A stretch of 64,000 nt of DNA from Mogibacterium diversum_A (GTDB lineage: Bacteria > Bacillota > Clostridia > Peptostreptococcales > Anaerovoracaceae). The DNA is taken from assembly GCF_938028775.1 (NCBI RefSeq), contig NZ_CALIZG010000024.1:62001-126000 (forward strand). The letters are read 5' to 3'. Under the pieces are notes generated by a model. That model was not told the DNA's origin and did not search any database. It saw only the letters and a list, made by a program, of their open reading frames with translations. A program made the position numbers and the translations under genes. Shown here in pieces: positions 18,074 through 26,349 of this stretch (positions are counted from its first letter, which is position 1; every line of letters starts with the position of its first letter).

Positions 18074-19258
18074 CTATCTGAAGCTACCTAATCTTCTAAA
18101 TCTTTTAACAGCTGCTGAGACCTTAGCAGCAACCTCATCCATCTCCTCTAGCGTATTAAACTCAGAGATACTAAATCTAATAGCACCTTCAATTTCTTTG
18201 TGACCTAGCCCCATTGCAGCCAGTACATGGCTATCGCTATTCTTATGAGATGAGCATGCCGAGCCCGTTGATACGAATATCTCATCCTGCTCTAAAGTAT
18301 GAAGTATGACTTCCCCCCTAGCACCTAGAAATGAAACATTAAGAACCGAAGGAAAGCGCTTTCCATAATCAGAAACGTCAACCCCCACATCTATAGTGCC
18401 GTTAACTATTATATCATCAAGTTCAGACATTAGGCCTTCACGTAGTCGATTATTTAAATTGATGATATGTAATTGCTTTTCTGCCAAATTATCATAAGCA
18501 AGCTCTGTAGCTAACCCAAGTCCTGATATGCCCTGCGTATTCTCCGTGCCAGAACGATTCCCGTTCTCCTGACCGCCTCCAGTGATGAATGCCGGAAGCT
18601 TGAGTCCTGACTTCACATACATCGCTCCAACGCCCTTAGGTGCATGAAATTTGTGACCACTTATTGTAATTAAATCAAAAGGCACTGATCTAAGATTCAT
18701 CTTGCCAAATGCCTGAACTGCATCAGTATGAAATAGTATATTTGTTCCATGAGCTTTATTGTAATCCTTGACAAGATCATATGCTGCTAAGATAGGCTGA
18801 ATCATGCCAGTTTCATTATTTACAGCCATCAGCGTGACCAGTATTACATTATCGTCTAATTCCTCTTTTAAACAATCTAGCTTAATAGTTCCGATATTAT
18901 CCACATCGAGATAGCATATTTCAAATCCATCTTCAGCTAGTTTCTTGCAAGGTTCCATAATCGCAGGGTGCTCAATCTTAGATGTGATAATTTTGTTACC
19001 TCTTCGTCTCAGCTTTCTCGCGGTGCTCAATATGGCGGTATTATCACCTTCGGTACCGCCAGAATTGAATATGATTTCCCCGTTTGCTGGGAAGGCTTTG
19101 GAAACCTGTCCTCTTGCTTCGCGAATTAACTCGGCGCTCCTAAAGCCGAGCATATGTAGCGATGAAGGGTTTCCAAAGTCTTCCTTACTCAGTTTATATA
19201 TGAGCTCTGTCACTTCCTCGTATTGACATGTTGTTGCACTATTATCTAGATATATCAT
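18074..19258 (-). CDS. Cysteine desulfurase (NifS/IscS family), ThiI partner
   Basis: 394-aa class-V PLP enzyme. Motifs: MIYLDNSATTCQYEEV, NSGGTEGDNTAIL, FHTDAVQAFGK, the PLP lysine in TISGHKFHAPKGVGAMY, RSGTENTQ, and the sulfur-carrying cysteine in FVSTGSACSSHKNSDSHVL. The SGSACSS-type loop belongs to the group that delivers persulfide to acceptors. It lies five bases before thiI, like Bacillus nifZ-thiI, so it most likely supplies sulfur for s4U and possibly for thiazole synthesis. Iron-sulfur assembly cannot be excluded. Confidence 0.93.
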   Translation of the reverse strand: MIYLDNSATTCQYEEVTELIYKLSKEDFGNPSSLHMLGFRSAELIREARGQVSKAFPANGEIIFNSGGTEGDNTAILSTARKLRRRGNKIITSKIEHPAIMEPCKKLAEDGFEICYLDVDNIGTIKLDCLKEELDDNVILVTLMAVNNETGMIQPILAAYDLVKDYNKAHGTNILFHTDAVQAFGKMNLRSVPFDLITISGHKFHAPKGVGAMYVKSGLKLPAFITGGGQENGNRSGTENTQGISGLGLATELAYDNLAEKQLHIINLNNRLREGLMSELDDIIVNGTIDVGVDVSDYGKRFPSVLNVSFLGARGEVILHTLEQDEIFVSTGSACSSHKNSDSHVLAAMGLGHKEIEGAIRFSISEFNTLEEMDEVAAKVSAAVKRFRRLGSFR

Positions 19259-19283
19259 TATTTCTCCAATATCATTGATTGCT

Positions 19284-19315
19284 TTTAAAAAGCTCTCCGC
19301 AAGCGGAGAGCTTAA
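19284..19315 (-). terminator. Intrinsic terminator after rny
   Basis: AAGCTCTCCG and CGGAGAGCTT form a perfect 10-bp stem with a 4-nt loop (19290-19313). It is followed in the minus direction by a T-tract and lies four bases beyond the rny stop codon. Confidence 0.85.
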
Positions 19316-19317
19316 TT

Positions 19318-20868
19318 TTACTTTGCATAATCTATTGCGCGAGTCTCTCTGACTACATTGACCTTGATGTTACCAGGATACTCAAGCTCAGCTTCAATCT
19401 TCTTAGCAATTTCTCTAGCCAGCATCGGAATTTCATCATCCTTAACCTGGTTTGGCTTAACTGCAACTCTGATTTCACGACCAGCTTGAATAGCATATGA
19501 TTTATCAACGCCTTTAGTAGTATTTGCAATATTCTCTAGGCTCTGAAGTCTCTTTATATAAGCTTCAAGAGTCTCTCTTCTTGAGCCTGGTCTAGCAGCA
19601 GATAGAGCATCTGCAGCACCTACAAGAACCGCTTCAAGTGTCGTTGCTTCAACATCTCCGTGGTGAGCTTCAACTCCATTGATAACCTTCCAGGACTCCT
19701 TATACTTCTTGCAGATATTTACACCTATCTCTACATGTGTTCCTTCAACTTCGTGATCGATAGACTTTCCAATATCATGAAGTAATCCTGCTCGTTTTGC
19801 TAACCTTGGATCAAGCCCTAGTTCCGAAGCCATCATACCTGCAAGGAGAGCAACTTCTACGGAGTGCTTTAACACATTTTGACCATATGAAGTTCTGTAT
19901 TTTAGTCTACCTAAAAGCTTAACCATCTCAGGATGGAGATTGTGAACACCTGTCTCGAAGCAAGCCTGTTCACCCTCCTCCTTGATAATGTTGTTGACTT
20001 CCTTTGTAGCCTTCTGTACCATCTCCTCGATGCGCGCTGGATGAATTCTTCCGTCTGAAATAAGCTTCTCGAGCGCTCTTTTAGCGATCTCTCTTCTTAC
20101 TGGATCGAATCCTGATAAAATTACCGCCTCTGGTGTATCATCGATGATTAAATCGACTCCAGTTAGTGTCTCAATGGCTCTGATATTTCTTCCTTCTCTT
20201 CCGATGATACGGCCTTTCATATCATCGTTAGGAAGTGCCACTACTGAAACAGTCGTCTCTGCAACCTGGTCAGCCGCACATCTCTGAATTGCTAAAGTAA
20301 TTATCTCTCTAGCCTTCTTATCTGCCTCATCCTTAGTTTCTTCTTCAACTCTAGTTATAATGGCCGAGGCATCTTTTCTCACATCCTTCTCGATTTCTTC
20401 AAGCAGGAGGTGCTTTGCCTCATCCTTTGAGTAACCGGAAATCTTCTCAAGTTCAGCAATCTGCTTCTCAATGTACTGATCGATTTCCTTATGCTTCTCA
20501 TCCATCGAGCGCTCACGTTTAGATAACCCCTCTTCTCTACGCTCGATGCTTTCTAGTTTCTTTTCAATGTTTTCTTCCTTCTGAAGAATACGTCTTTCAG
20601 CTCTTGTAACCTCATTACGTCTGTCGCGAATTTCGTTCTCGAGATTTTCCTTGATTTGGTGCACCTCTTCTTTGGCTTCAAGAACCTTTTCTTTCTTGAG
20701 ATTCTCAGCGGAACTTTCCGCATCAAGAATTATGTTCTGAGCCTTTTGCTCTGCACTTCCAATTTCTTTCTCTCCGACACGCTTACGCACACTGTAGCCA
20801 AGCAGCAATCCAATAATTAGGAATGCTATACCAGCTACCATAGTTATTAATAGCGGTGTCATGTTCAA
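19318..20868 (-). CDS. rny: Ribonuclease Y
   Basis: 516 aa, standard length. An N-terminal membrane anchor (LLITMVAGIAFLIIGLLLGY) is followed by a long Glu/Lys-rich coiled coil (about 30-200), a KH domain (GRIIGREGRNIRAIE) and the HD domain with LLHDIGKSIDHE. RNase Y is the main membrane-bound endoribonuclease that starts mRNA decay in Firmicutes. It has its own terminator and a 123-bp AT-rich upstream gap, so it is probably a single transcription unit. Confidence 0.97.
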   Translation of the reverse strand: MNMTPLLITMVAGIAFLIIGLLLGYSVRKRVGEKEIGSAEQKAQNIILDAESSAENLKKEKVLEAKEEVHQIKENLENEIRDRRNEVTRAERRILQKEENIEKKLESIERREEGLSKRERSMDEKHKEIDQYIEKQIAELEKISGYSKDEAKHLLLEEIEKDVRKDASAIITRVEEETKDEADKKAREIITLAIQRCAADQVAETTVSVVALPNDDMKGRIIGREGRNIRAIETLTGVDLIIDDTPEAVILSGFDPVRREIAKRALEKLISDGRIHPARIEEMVQKATKEVNNIIKEEGEQACFETGVHNLHPEMVKLLGRLKYRTSYGQNVLKHSVEVALLAGMMASELGLDPRLAKRAGLLHDIGKSIDHEVEGTHVEIGVNICKKYKESWKVINGVEAHHGDVEATTLEAVLVGAADALSAARPGSRRETLEAYIKRLQSLENIANTTKGVDKSYAIQAGREIRVAVKPNQVKDDEIPMLAREIAKKIEAELEYPGNIKVNVVRETRAIDYAK

Positions 20869-20991
20869 CTCCTTATTTAGTTATTTGTTAGTAATACAGT
20901 ATATTTTTACTTATTAATTATTAAAAATAAGTATTTCGTGTATATAATCATACTGATTAATTATATATTTTAATGAAAACATAGTCAACTA

Positions 20992-21720
20992 TTAGAGAAT
21001 CTCTCTAATCATGCGTTCCGCTATTTTATCAAAATTTCTAGCTATATATGTGTCTCTTTTTGCCACTATTGGTATGCCAATATTACACGAAGCACGAATA
21101 TTTTCATCCTCCATAATCACACCTAGTAGTTGCGATCTAAAACGCAAGTCGATCTCTACCAAGCTAGGTCCACATCCAAGATCATCACTCACAGGCATAA
21201 CTCTATTTAAGACATAATGCCTGTTCATAATCTCGTTTTTTATTAATCTATCCTCTATAGCGTCTGCGTCTCTTATTGCAGAGTAATCTGGAGTTGTAAC
21301 TATTATTACTTCATCAGCAGAACTATGGCACAAATCAACAGCACGATTTATACCTGGTGCACCGTCCATAATCACGATATCATACTCACCTTTAAGGTGT
21401 TCTATAAGTTCATCGATATCCGCCCTTGATATATCAATCCAGTTTCCACCTTGATGTGCAGGGATTATAGCAAGCTTATCCACAAAGTTAGAATGTATGA
21501 TTGCATCCCTAGGTTCACATGTTCTCATAATTACATCATAAACATCAAATATCGCTTCATTTTGAACACCAAGATAGAGATCCAAATCTCTCATCCCCAT
21601 ATTCATATCAAGCAAAATAACACGCTTACCCATATATGCAAGCGTTAATCCGATGTTCGCAGCAAATGTGGACTTTCCCGTGCCACCTTTTCCAGACGTG
21701 ATGTAAATTGTTTTGGACAC
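20992..21720 (-). CDS. MinD/ParA-like deviant Walker ATPase without an obvious membrane-targeting tail
   Basis: 242 aa. The deviant Walker A TSGKGGTGKST has both lysines (K11, K16). LLDMNMGMRDLDLYLGVQN matches the MinD switch region and IVIMDGAPGINR is Walker B. This pattern is closer to MinD than to chromosomal ParA/Soj or to FlhG. MinD proteins normally end in a lysine- and phenylalanine-rich amphipathic helix after this domain. Here the chain stops at FDKIAERMIREIL, so the separate membrane-targeting sequence is missing or merged into the last helix. No minC or minE is adjacent. Neighbours are radC (17 bp upstream) and rny. Confidence 0.8.
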   Translation of the reverse strand: MSKTIYITSGKGGTGKSTFAANIGLTLAYMGKRVILLDMNMGMRDLDLYLGVQNEAIFDVYDVIMRTCEPRDAIIHSNFVDKLAIIPAHQGGNWIDISRADIDELIEHLKGEYDIVIMDGAPGINRAVDLCHSSADEVIIVTTPDYSAIRDADAIEDRLIKNEIMNRHYVLNRVMPVSDDLGCGPSLVEIDLRFRSQLLGVIMEDENIRASCNIGIPIVAKRDTYIARNFDKIAERMIREIL

Positions 21721-21737
21721 CTTATCACACTCTCCAT

Positions 21738-22427
21738 TTAAGAATCTTGTTCAATAATTCCTTCGCTTCTTAGACTAACATAGCTGTCACATCCGACTAT
21801 TATGTGATCAAGCAACTTTATCCCTACTATCTTGCCAACCGCTTCGAGTCTTTTTGTTGCTGCAATATCAAGGTTGCTAGGCGTAGGGTCACCGCTAGGA
21901 TGATTATGTGCAATTATAATGGCTGCAGCACTACGCCTTATAGCAATGCTATAAACCTCTCTAGGATGGATGTCGGCAGAATTTAATTCGCCAATAGAGA
22001 CCGTATATTCAGATTCAATTTTACACTTTGTATTAAGAATAAACATCTGAACATGCTCGCGCTTTGCCCCACGCATACGTTCCATATAAATTTCAGCTAT
22101 ATCCTCAGCAGTTGTAATTGTCTTACCGGATTGTAGACTAGACCTTCTAACGCGTCTAGCTAGTTCCATGCTAGCAACAATTGAGCAAGCTTTGCTAATC
22201 CCTATACCGTCTACATTAAGCAGCTCTCTAGCATCCACACTAGCGATATTCTGTGATAAATCATCAGTGTAGTTCATCACTTCTTCCGCTAACTGAATCA
22301 CCTTCTTTTCTGCTGTTCCAGTCCTTAAAATTAAAGCCAAAAGTTCGACATCAGAAAGTGATGATGCCCCAGAATACATTAGTTTTTCCTGTGGCAACCT
22401 GTATAGGTTGTTATTTTCATTATCCAT
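21738..22427 (-). CDS. radC: RadC family JAB/MPN domain protein
   Basis: 229 aa. An N-terminal helix-hairpin-helix (LLNVDGIGISKACSIVASMELARR) precedes the JAB domain with metal-ligand motif HNHPSGDPTPSNLD. The name comes from a mis-assigned repair phenotype and the biochemical role is unknown; homologues may be metallopeptidases or nucleases. In Bacillus radC precedes mreBCD-minCD, and the MinD-like gene here follows radC, a remnant of that order. SD GAGGG lies 6 nt before the ATG. Confidence 0.9.
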   Translation of the reverse strand: MDNENNNLYRLPQEKLMYSGASSLSDVELLALILRTGTAEKKVIQLAEEVMNYTDDLSQNIASVDARELLNVDGIGISKACSIVASMELARRVRRSSLQSGKTITTAEDIAEIYMERMRGAKREHVQMFILNTKCKIESEYTVSIGELNSADIHPREVYSIAIRRSAAAIIIAHNHPSGDPTPSNLDIAATKRLEAVGKIVGIKLLDHIIVGCDSYVSLRSEGIIEQDS

Positions 22428-22462
22428 ATATAACCCTCTCTCGAGAGCAACACAATAGAATT

Positions 22463-22502
22463 ATATCAAAACACCCTGTCTGCAACAAGCGCAGACAGGG
22501 TC
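22463..22502 (-). terminator. Intrinsic terminator of the nrdR-cmk transcript
   Basis: ACCCTGTCTGC / GCAGACAGGGT form a perfect 11-bp stem (22473-22483, 22491-22501) with a 7-nt loop, followed in the minus direction by GTTTTGAT. Confidence 0.85.
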
Positions 22503-22549
22503 CAAAATTCCTTAATTTAAAATATTAAATTTCAATTATTATATGGGTT

Positions 22550-22966
22550 CTAATATCTACCACGCTGGAGTATTGTTAAATTCTTAAGTGCCAGAAAAAG
22601 CATCATTACAAGCATCATAATTAACGCTTTTTCAACATAAATATTGTCAACTACCGCATAATTACAGATAATTCCTGCGAGAAACACTAACATAGCCATA
22701 AAGCAGTACCTTAAGCGAGCAGCGTACATTATAATCTCTTTACGTTTCTTGTCTTTTTGACCAACTGTAGTTACATACTTCACCACATAAAGAACACTAA
22801 GCACTGCCTGAAACAAGATTATCGCTGTAAAACCATACAGAATCTTTTTATCCGTTGTTCCAAAAAATCCAGCTATTTCAGAATGGAACAAGATAAGTAT
22901 ATCGAACAAAAATATCAGGTAACAATACCCTCTAACTTTACCAAGTGCAATCGCACCCTCTTTCAT
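22550..22966 (-). CDS. Four-helix membrane protein of unknown function
   Basis: 138 aa with a good SD (GGAGG, 7 nt before the ATG). Four hydrophobic stretches are visible, approximately residues 13-33, 44-65, 88-107 and 112-130. A charged cytoplasmic-looking loop GQKDKKRKE lies between the second and third. No family motif is recognised. It lies 15 bp after cmk and before a strong terminator, so it is the last gene of the nrdR-cmk operon. Confidence 0.75.
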   Translation of the reverse strand: MKEGAIALGKVRGYCYLIFLFDILILFHSEIAGFFGTTDKKILYGFTAIILFQAVLSVLYVVKYVTTVGQKDKKRKEIIMYAARLRYCFMAMLVFLAGIICNYAVVDNIYVEKALIMMLVMMLFLALKNLTILQRGRY

Positions 22967-22981
22967 ATATGACCTCCATTA

Positions 22982-23638
22982 CTAACTGCATGAAACTCTT
23001 GCGGCCATAGCTACAATTGTATTTACAACCTCATCAATAGTCATATCAGAAGTATCTAACCTAATCGCATCTTCAGCCTGAACTAATGGATTAAGCTTCC
23101 TATTCATATCCTGATAATCTCTATCTTTGATTTCCTCGTGTATATCATCAAGATTTGCTTTTATCCCTTTTGACCTAAATTCATCATATCTACGGCGAGC
23201 CCTAACCATAGAATCAGCAGTTAAAAAAACCTTGAGTTCTGCATCTGTCAAAACATTGGTTCCTATGTCCCGCCCGTCCATGATTACACTTTTACCAGCA
23301 GCAATTCTTCGCTGTATGTCGACAAGCTTGCTTCTAACTTCTGGTATTTGAGAATAAATTGATGCAAACTTAGAAATCTCCTGAGTTCTTATAATATCGC
23401 TGACATCATCCCCGTCGAGAATAATCTTACCATTCACAAAATCAATAGTCGTCTCCTCTAATATATTGCTAATAGATATTAGATCATCAGGTTTAATTCC
23501 CTTGCGAGTGAGTTTTAGTCCTACAGCACGATACATAGCACCAGTATCAATATACTCGAGACCTAGCTTATCGCCTACAAGCTTGGCGATAGTACTTTTG
23601 CCTGCACCACCAGGCCCATCAATAGCAATTCTTATCAT
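22982..23638 (-). CDS. cmk: Cytidylate kinase
   Basis: 218 aa. P-loop IAIDGPGGAGKSTIAK at the N-terminus, YIDTGAMYRAVGLK, the MDGRDIGTNVLTDAELKVFLTA signature, and YQDMNRKLNPLVQAEDAIRLDTSDM with the CMP-specific insert. It phosphorylates CMP and dCMP. It begins nine bases after nrdR, giving a small nucleotide-metabolism operon nrdR-cmk. Confidence 0.96.
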   Translation of the reverse strand: MIRIAIDGPGGAGKSTIAKLVGDKLGLEYIDTGAMYRAVGLKLTRKGIKPDDLISISNILEETTIDFVNGKIILDGDDVSDIIRTQEISKFASIYSQIPEVRSKLVDIQRRIAAGKSVIMDGRDIGTNVLTDAELKVFLTADSMVRARRRYDEFRSKGIKANLDDIHEEIKDRDYQDMNRKLNPLVQAEDAIRLDTSDMTIDEVVNTIVAMAARVSCS

Positions 23639-23647
23639 CTTCGCACC

Positions 23648-24172
23648 TTAATTCTCGTCAGTGGAATCTTCTTCGCCAGTCGACTCTTTTACATATCTCT
23701 CTGCGTCGTGACCATTTCTATCCTTTTCCAGTAGATTATTGATTTCTTTTACAAAGGTATCTATATCCGTAAATCTATGATATACAGATGCAAATCTTAC
23801 ATATGCTACCTGATCTAAATCACGAAGTTCATCCATGATAAGAGCCCCTATCATCTTGCTGTCTATCTCTTTTTCCATAGTGTTATTTAGACCACGTTCA
23901 ATGTTATCAGCAATTCTCTGCACGTCATCGTACTTAACCTTGGTTTTCTCGCAAGCCTTTAATACACCATTTATCAGTTTGTTGCGGTCAAAACTCTCTC
24001 TAGTACCATCACTTTTTATTACCACAAGTAGCGAGTTTTCAATCTTCTCGAATGTTGTAAAACGCTTATGACACTTGTCACACTCACGACGACGTCTAAT
24101 AGCAAGACCTTCTTCAACAGGTCTAGAATCAACAACCTTTGTATCAGGATTACCGCAATAAGGGCACTTCAT
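23648..24172 (-). CDS. nrdR: Transcriptional repressor NrdR
   Basis: 174 aa. The N-terminal zinc ribbon has two CxxC pairs (MKCPYCGNPDTKVVDSR and RRECDKCHKRFTTFE) and is followed by the ATP-cone domain (VIKSDGTRESFDRNKLINGVLKACEK). NrdR senses ATP/dATP and represses ribonucleotide reductase genes. It is about 20 residues longer than the family average because of an acidic tail (ESTGEEDSTDEN). SD GGAGG is 6 nt upstream. I could not identify a convincing NrdR-box pair ahead of its own gene. Confidence 0.95.
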   Translation of the reverse strand: MKCPYCGNPDTKVVDSRPVEEGLAIRRRRECDKCHKRFTTFEKIENSLLVVIKSDGTRESFDRNKLINGVLKACEKTKVKYDDVQRIADNIERGLNNTMEKEIDSKMIGALIMDELRDLDQVAYVRFASVYHRFTDIDTFVKEINNLLEKDRNGHDAERYVKESTGEEDSTDEN

Positions 24173-24296
24173 ATCGTTCCTCCATGTTTAATTAACAATA
24201 AAAAGTTTCGTAGCATATGATTTATCAATTTATTTATGGTTTATCTTAATTAAGTATATATAAGGGTTTGCATTCAGCATAAAGCTACGGCAAAAG

Positions 24297-25388
24297 TTAT
24301 TTTGCAATGCTGTCCTTTAGGACTTTCGCCATAACCTTCTCGTACACCATGGTGTCGTACAGATTGTTCTGATCAGCATATTTTTCAATCGACATACCAG
24401 CAGCCTTTTCATACTGAGAGCGTGTATAACCTGCGTCCTTAAGAAGTTTATCTAAGTACTCCTTGTATTCCTTGTCAGATACTTTGATATTATACTGCTT
24501 AGCTAGAGCAAATAGCACAAGTTCTTGCCTAACAGTATTCTTTGCTGCAACTTTCGCTTGGTTTTCAAAAGCTTTTTTGGACATACCCATCGAACTCTTT
24601 AAATACTTCTCATAAGACATATCGTTTTTCTTAGCTAGAGACTTGTACGTGTCAATCATCTTCTTCTGAGCATCCTTAAGCTCCTTGCTAGGATATTTCT
24701 TAATCTTACTTGCATTTAAAATCTTCTGGAACAGCTCCTGCTTCTCGGAGCTTGCTGCTTGAGCTTTCTTATCCTTCAAAAGCTGTTCTTTGAGATTTTT
24801 CTCATACTCAGCTTTGTTCTTGAATTTTGTATTCTTTTTCACAAATTCATCATTATACTCAGGTGTAACAGTCTTAACTAGAGAGTTGAGCTTTATTGTA
24901 AACGTCGCTTTCTTACCTGAAAGCTCAGTGTTATTAGAATAGTTAGCAGGGAACGTAACCGTTATATCAAAAGTCTCTCCCACCTTATGTCCAACTATCT
25001 GCTCAGCAAATCCACTGATAAAATTGCTATCTCCCAGATTCAGTTCATATCCAGTAGCAGATCCACCATCAAACTTCTTGCCGTTAATCTTACCCGTATA
25101 ATCAATGTTAACTATGCTATCTGAAGCTGCAGTTCCTTCTTTTACCTGTTCCTTGGTTTTCGCCTGTTCCAGCGTAGTATTAATTGCATCTTGGACCTCA
25201 GCATCGCTCACTGAAGCATCAGCCTTGGTGTACTCAAGATTCTTATACTTGCCCAGCTTTACATATTTACTAAAATCATCATAGTTATACTTGTCTGGTA
25301 CAGATGCTCCACCGCACGCAGTAAGCATAAGTGCACCGGCTACCATAACCGCCACAATTGTCGACTTGCATATTTTGTTACGAGACAT
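24297..25388 (-). CDS. Exported trigger-factor-like lipoprotein (FKBP-type PPIase domain)
   Basis: I choose the ATG at 25386-25388 (MSRNKICKST), with AAGGGG 7 nt upstream, giving 363 aa. The first 25 residues form a lipoprotein signal with lipobox L22-T-A-C25. An FKBP-like domain follows (about 88-170: VNIDYTGKINGKKFDGG, GFAEQIVGHKVGE). The remaining ~190 residues are the helical trigger-factor C-terminal chaperone region (EYNDEFVKKNTKFK through VMAKVLKDSIAK). Cytoplasmic trigger factor has a ribosome-binding domain before the FKBP domain; here a short helical segment and a lipid anchor replace it. Likely role: folding of secreted proteins outside the membrane, parallel to PrsA. That role is inferred from architecture. 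Confidence 0.85.
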   Translation of the reverse strand: MSRNKICKSTIVAVMVAGALMLTACGGASVPDKYNYDDFSKYVKLGKYKNLEYTKADASVSDAEVQDAINTTLEQAKTKEQVKEGTAASDSIVNIDYTGKINGKKFDGGSATGYELNLGDSNFISGFAEQIVGHKVGETFDITVTFPANYSNNTELSGKKATFTIKLNSLVKTVTPEYNDEFVKKNTKFKNKAEYEKNLKEQLLKDKKAQAASSEKQELFQKILNASKIKKYPSKELKDAQKKMIDTYKSLAKKNDMSYEKYLKSSMGMSKKAFENQAKVAAKNTVRQELVLFALAKQYNIKVSDKEYKEYLDKLLKDAGYTRSQYEKAAGMSIEKYADQNNLYDTMVYEKVMAKVLKDSIAK

Positions 25389-25532
25389 ACTAAAACCCCT
25401 TATATATTGTGCTTGAAGTTGTTTATACTTATAAATTCTTTCAATATATATTATCATAGCAAATTCGAGGGTTCAACGAGTTTCACAGTAACCACACGAG
25501 CATTACAATTTATTAATTACAATCCCTAAGCA

Positions 25533-25560
25533 ATAAAAGACAGGGCAATTGCCCTGTCCT
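25533..25560 (-). terminator. Intrinsic terminator of the infC-rpmI-rplT operon
   Basis: GACAGGGC / GCCCTGTC stem (25539-25546, 25551-25558) with AATT loop, followed in the minus direction by TTTTATTG. It lies downstream of the 59-aa ORF, not directly after rplT, which supports that ORF being part of the transcript. Confidence 0.85.
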
Positions 25561-25565
25561 CCGAA

Positions 25566-25745
25566 CTAATTATTATTATTTTCCTGTTCTCTACGTTTTG
25601 CTAGCGCAGCTTCCTTACGAGCCTGTGCTCTCTCACGCTTAAGAACTTCATTTCTCGCCGTTAAGCCCCACCAAGTAACCGCGCAAACAGCAACGATTAG
25701 CCCGGCAATAAATATAACACCTATATGGCTTAGAAAATATTCCAT
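25566..25745 (-). CDS. Small single-pass membrane protein (59 aa)
   Basis: The ATG at 25743-25745 follows the rplT stop codon by two bases, with GAAGG 10 nt upstream. The protein starts MEYFLSHIGVIFIAGLIVAV, has one membrane helix (about residues 7-27), and then a strongly basic, coiled segment (LKRERAQARKEAALAKRRE) ending in four asparagines. The terminator sits five bases after the stop codon. No family is recognised. Its place at the end of the L20 operon suggests a link to ribosome or translocon biology, but this is only context. Confidence 0.7.
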   Translation of the reverse strand: MEYFLSHIGVIFIAGLIVAVCAVTWWGLTARNEVLKRERAQARKEAALAKRREQENNNN

Positions 25746-25747
25746 TA

Positions 25748-26101
25748 TTAGTTAGCCTTCTTTGCTAGTTCGCATAGCTCTGCAAAACCTGCAGCATCAT
25801 AGATAGCCATCTCTGATAGCATCTTTCTGTTTAGCTCAATTCCGGACTTCTTGAGACCGTTCATTAGGTTGCTGTAGTTAATGCCGTTAGCTCTTGCAGC
25901 AGCATTAATTCTTGCGATCCAGAGTCTTCTGTACTCTCTCTTCTTGTTCTTTCTTCCAACGAACGCAGATCTTAGAGCTCTCATAACTGCTGGGTTAGCA
26001 GCTCTGAAGTTCTTGCTTCTCTGTCCGTAGAAGCCCTTTGCCTGCTTTAAAATCTTCTTGTGTCTCTTATGAGCGTTTACGCCCTTCTTTACTCTTGCCA
26101 T
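25748..26101 (-). CDS. rplT: 50S ribosomal protein L20
   Basis: 117 aa, the standard L20 length and sequence (MARVKKGVNAHKRHKKILK, KGFYGQRSKNFRAA, RRLWIARINAAARANGI). L20 is an early 23S rRNA-binding assembly protein. In Bacillus it also represses its own operon by binding the infC leader, and a matching leader is present here (26869-26996). SD GGGAGG. Confidence 0.98.
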   Translation of the reverse strand: MARVKKGVNAHKRHKKILKQAKGFYGQRSKNFRAANPAVMRALRSAFVGRKNKKREYRRLWIARINAAARANGINYSNLMNGLKKSGIELNRKMLSEMAIYDAAGFAELCELAKKAN

Positions 26102-26120
26102 ATCTTAAAACCTCCCTAAA

Positions 26121-26321
26121 CTACTTTGCCATTGATCTAAGCATACGCTTTGTATCTGCACTAGTAAGCACTGTGGACTTACGAAGACCTCTCTTTCTCT
26201 TGGCAGTCTTCTTTGTCAGAATATGGCTCTTAAATGCCTTGTTTCTCTTAATCTTACCTGAACCAGTAAGCTTCATTCTCTTGCTTGCGCCTCTATGAGA
26301 CTTCATCTTGTTCTTTGCCAT
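26121..26321 (-). CDS. rpmI: 50S ribosomal protein L35
   Basis: 66 aa and highly basic: MAKNKMKSHRGASKRMKLTG at the start and KRMLRSMAK at the end. It lies between infC and rplT in the universal order. SD GGAGG is 8 nt upstream of the ATG. Confidence 0.98.
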   Translation of the reverse strand: MAKNKMKSHRGASKRMKLTGSGKIKRNKAFKSHILTKKTAKRKRGLRKSTVLTSADTKRMLRSMAK

Positions 26322-26349
26322 AATGATTTCCTCCTAAGTTGTTAATTCA

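Noticed and set aside
22428..22446. Palindrome CTCTCGAGAG as a LexA box for radC
   Set aside because: It does not fit GAAC-N4-GTTC and includes the radC SD.
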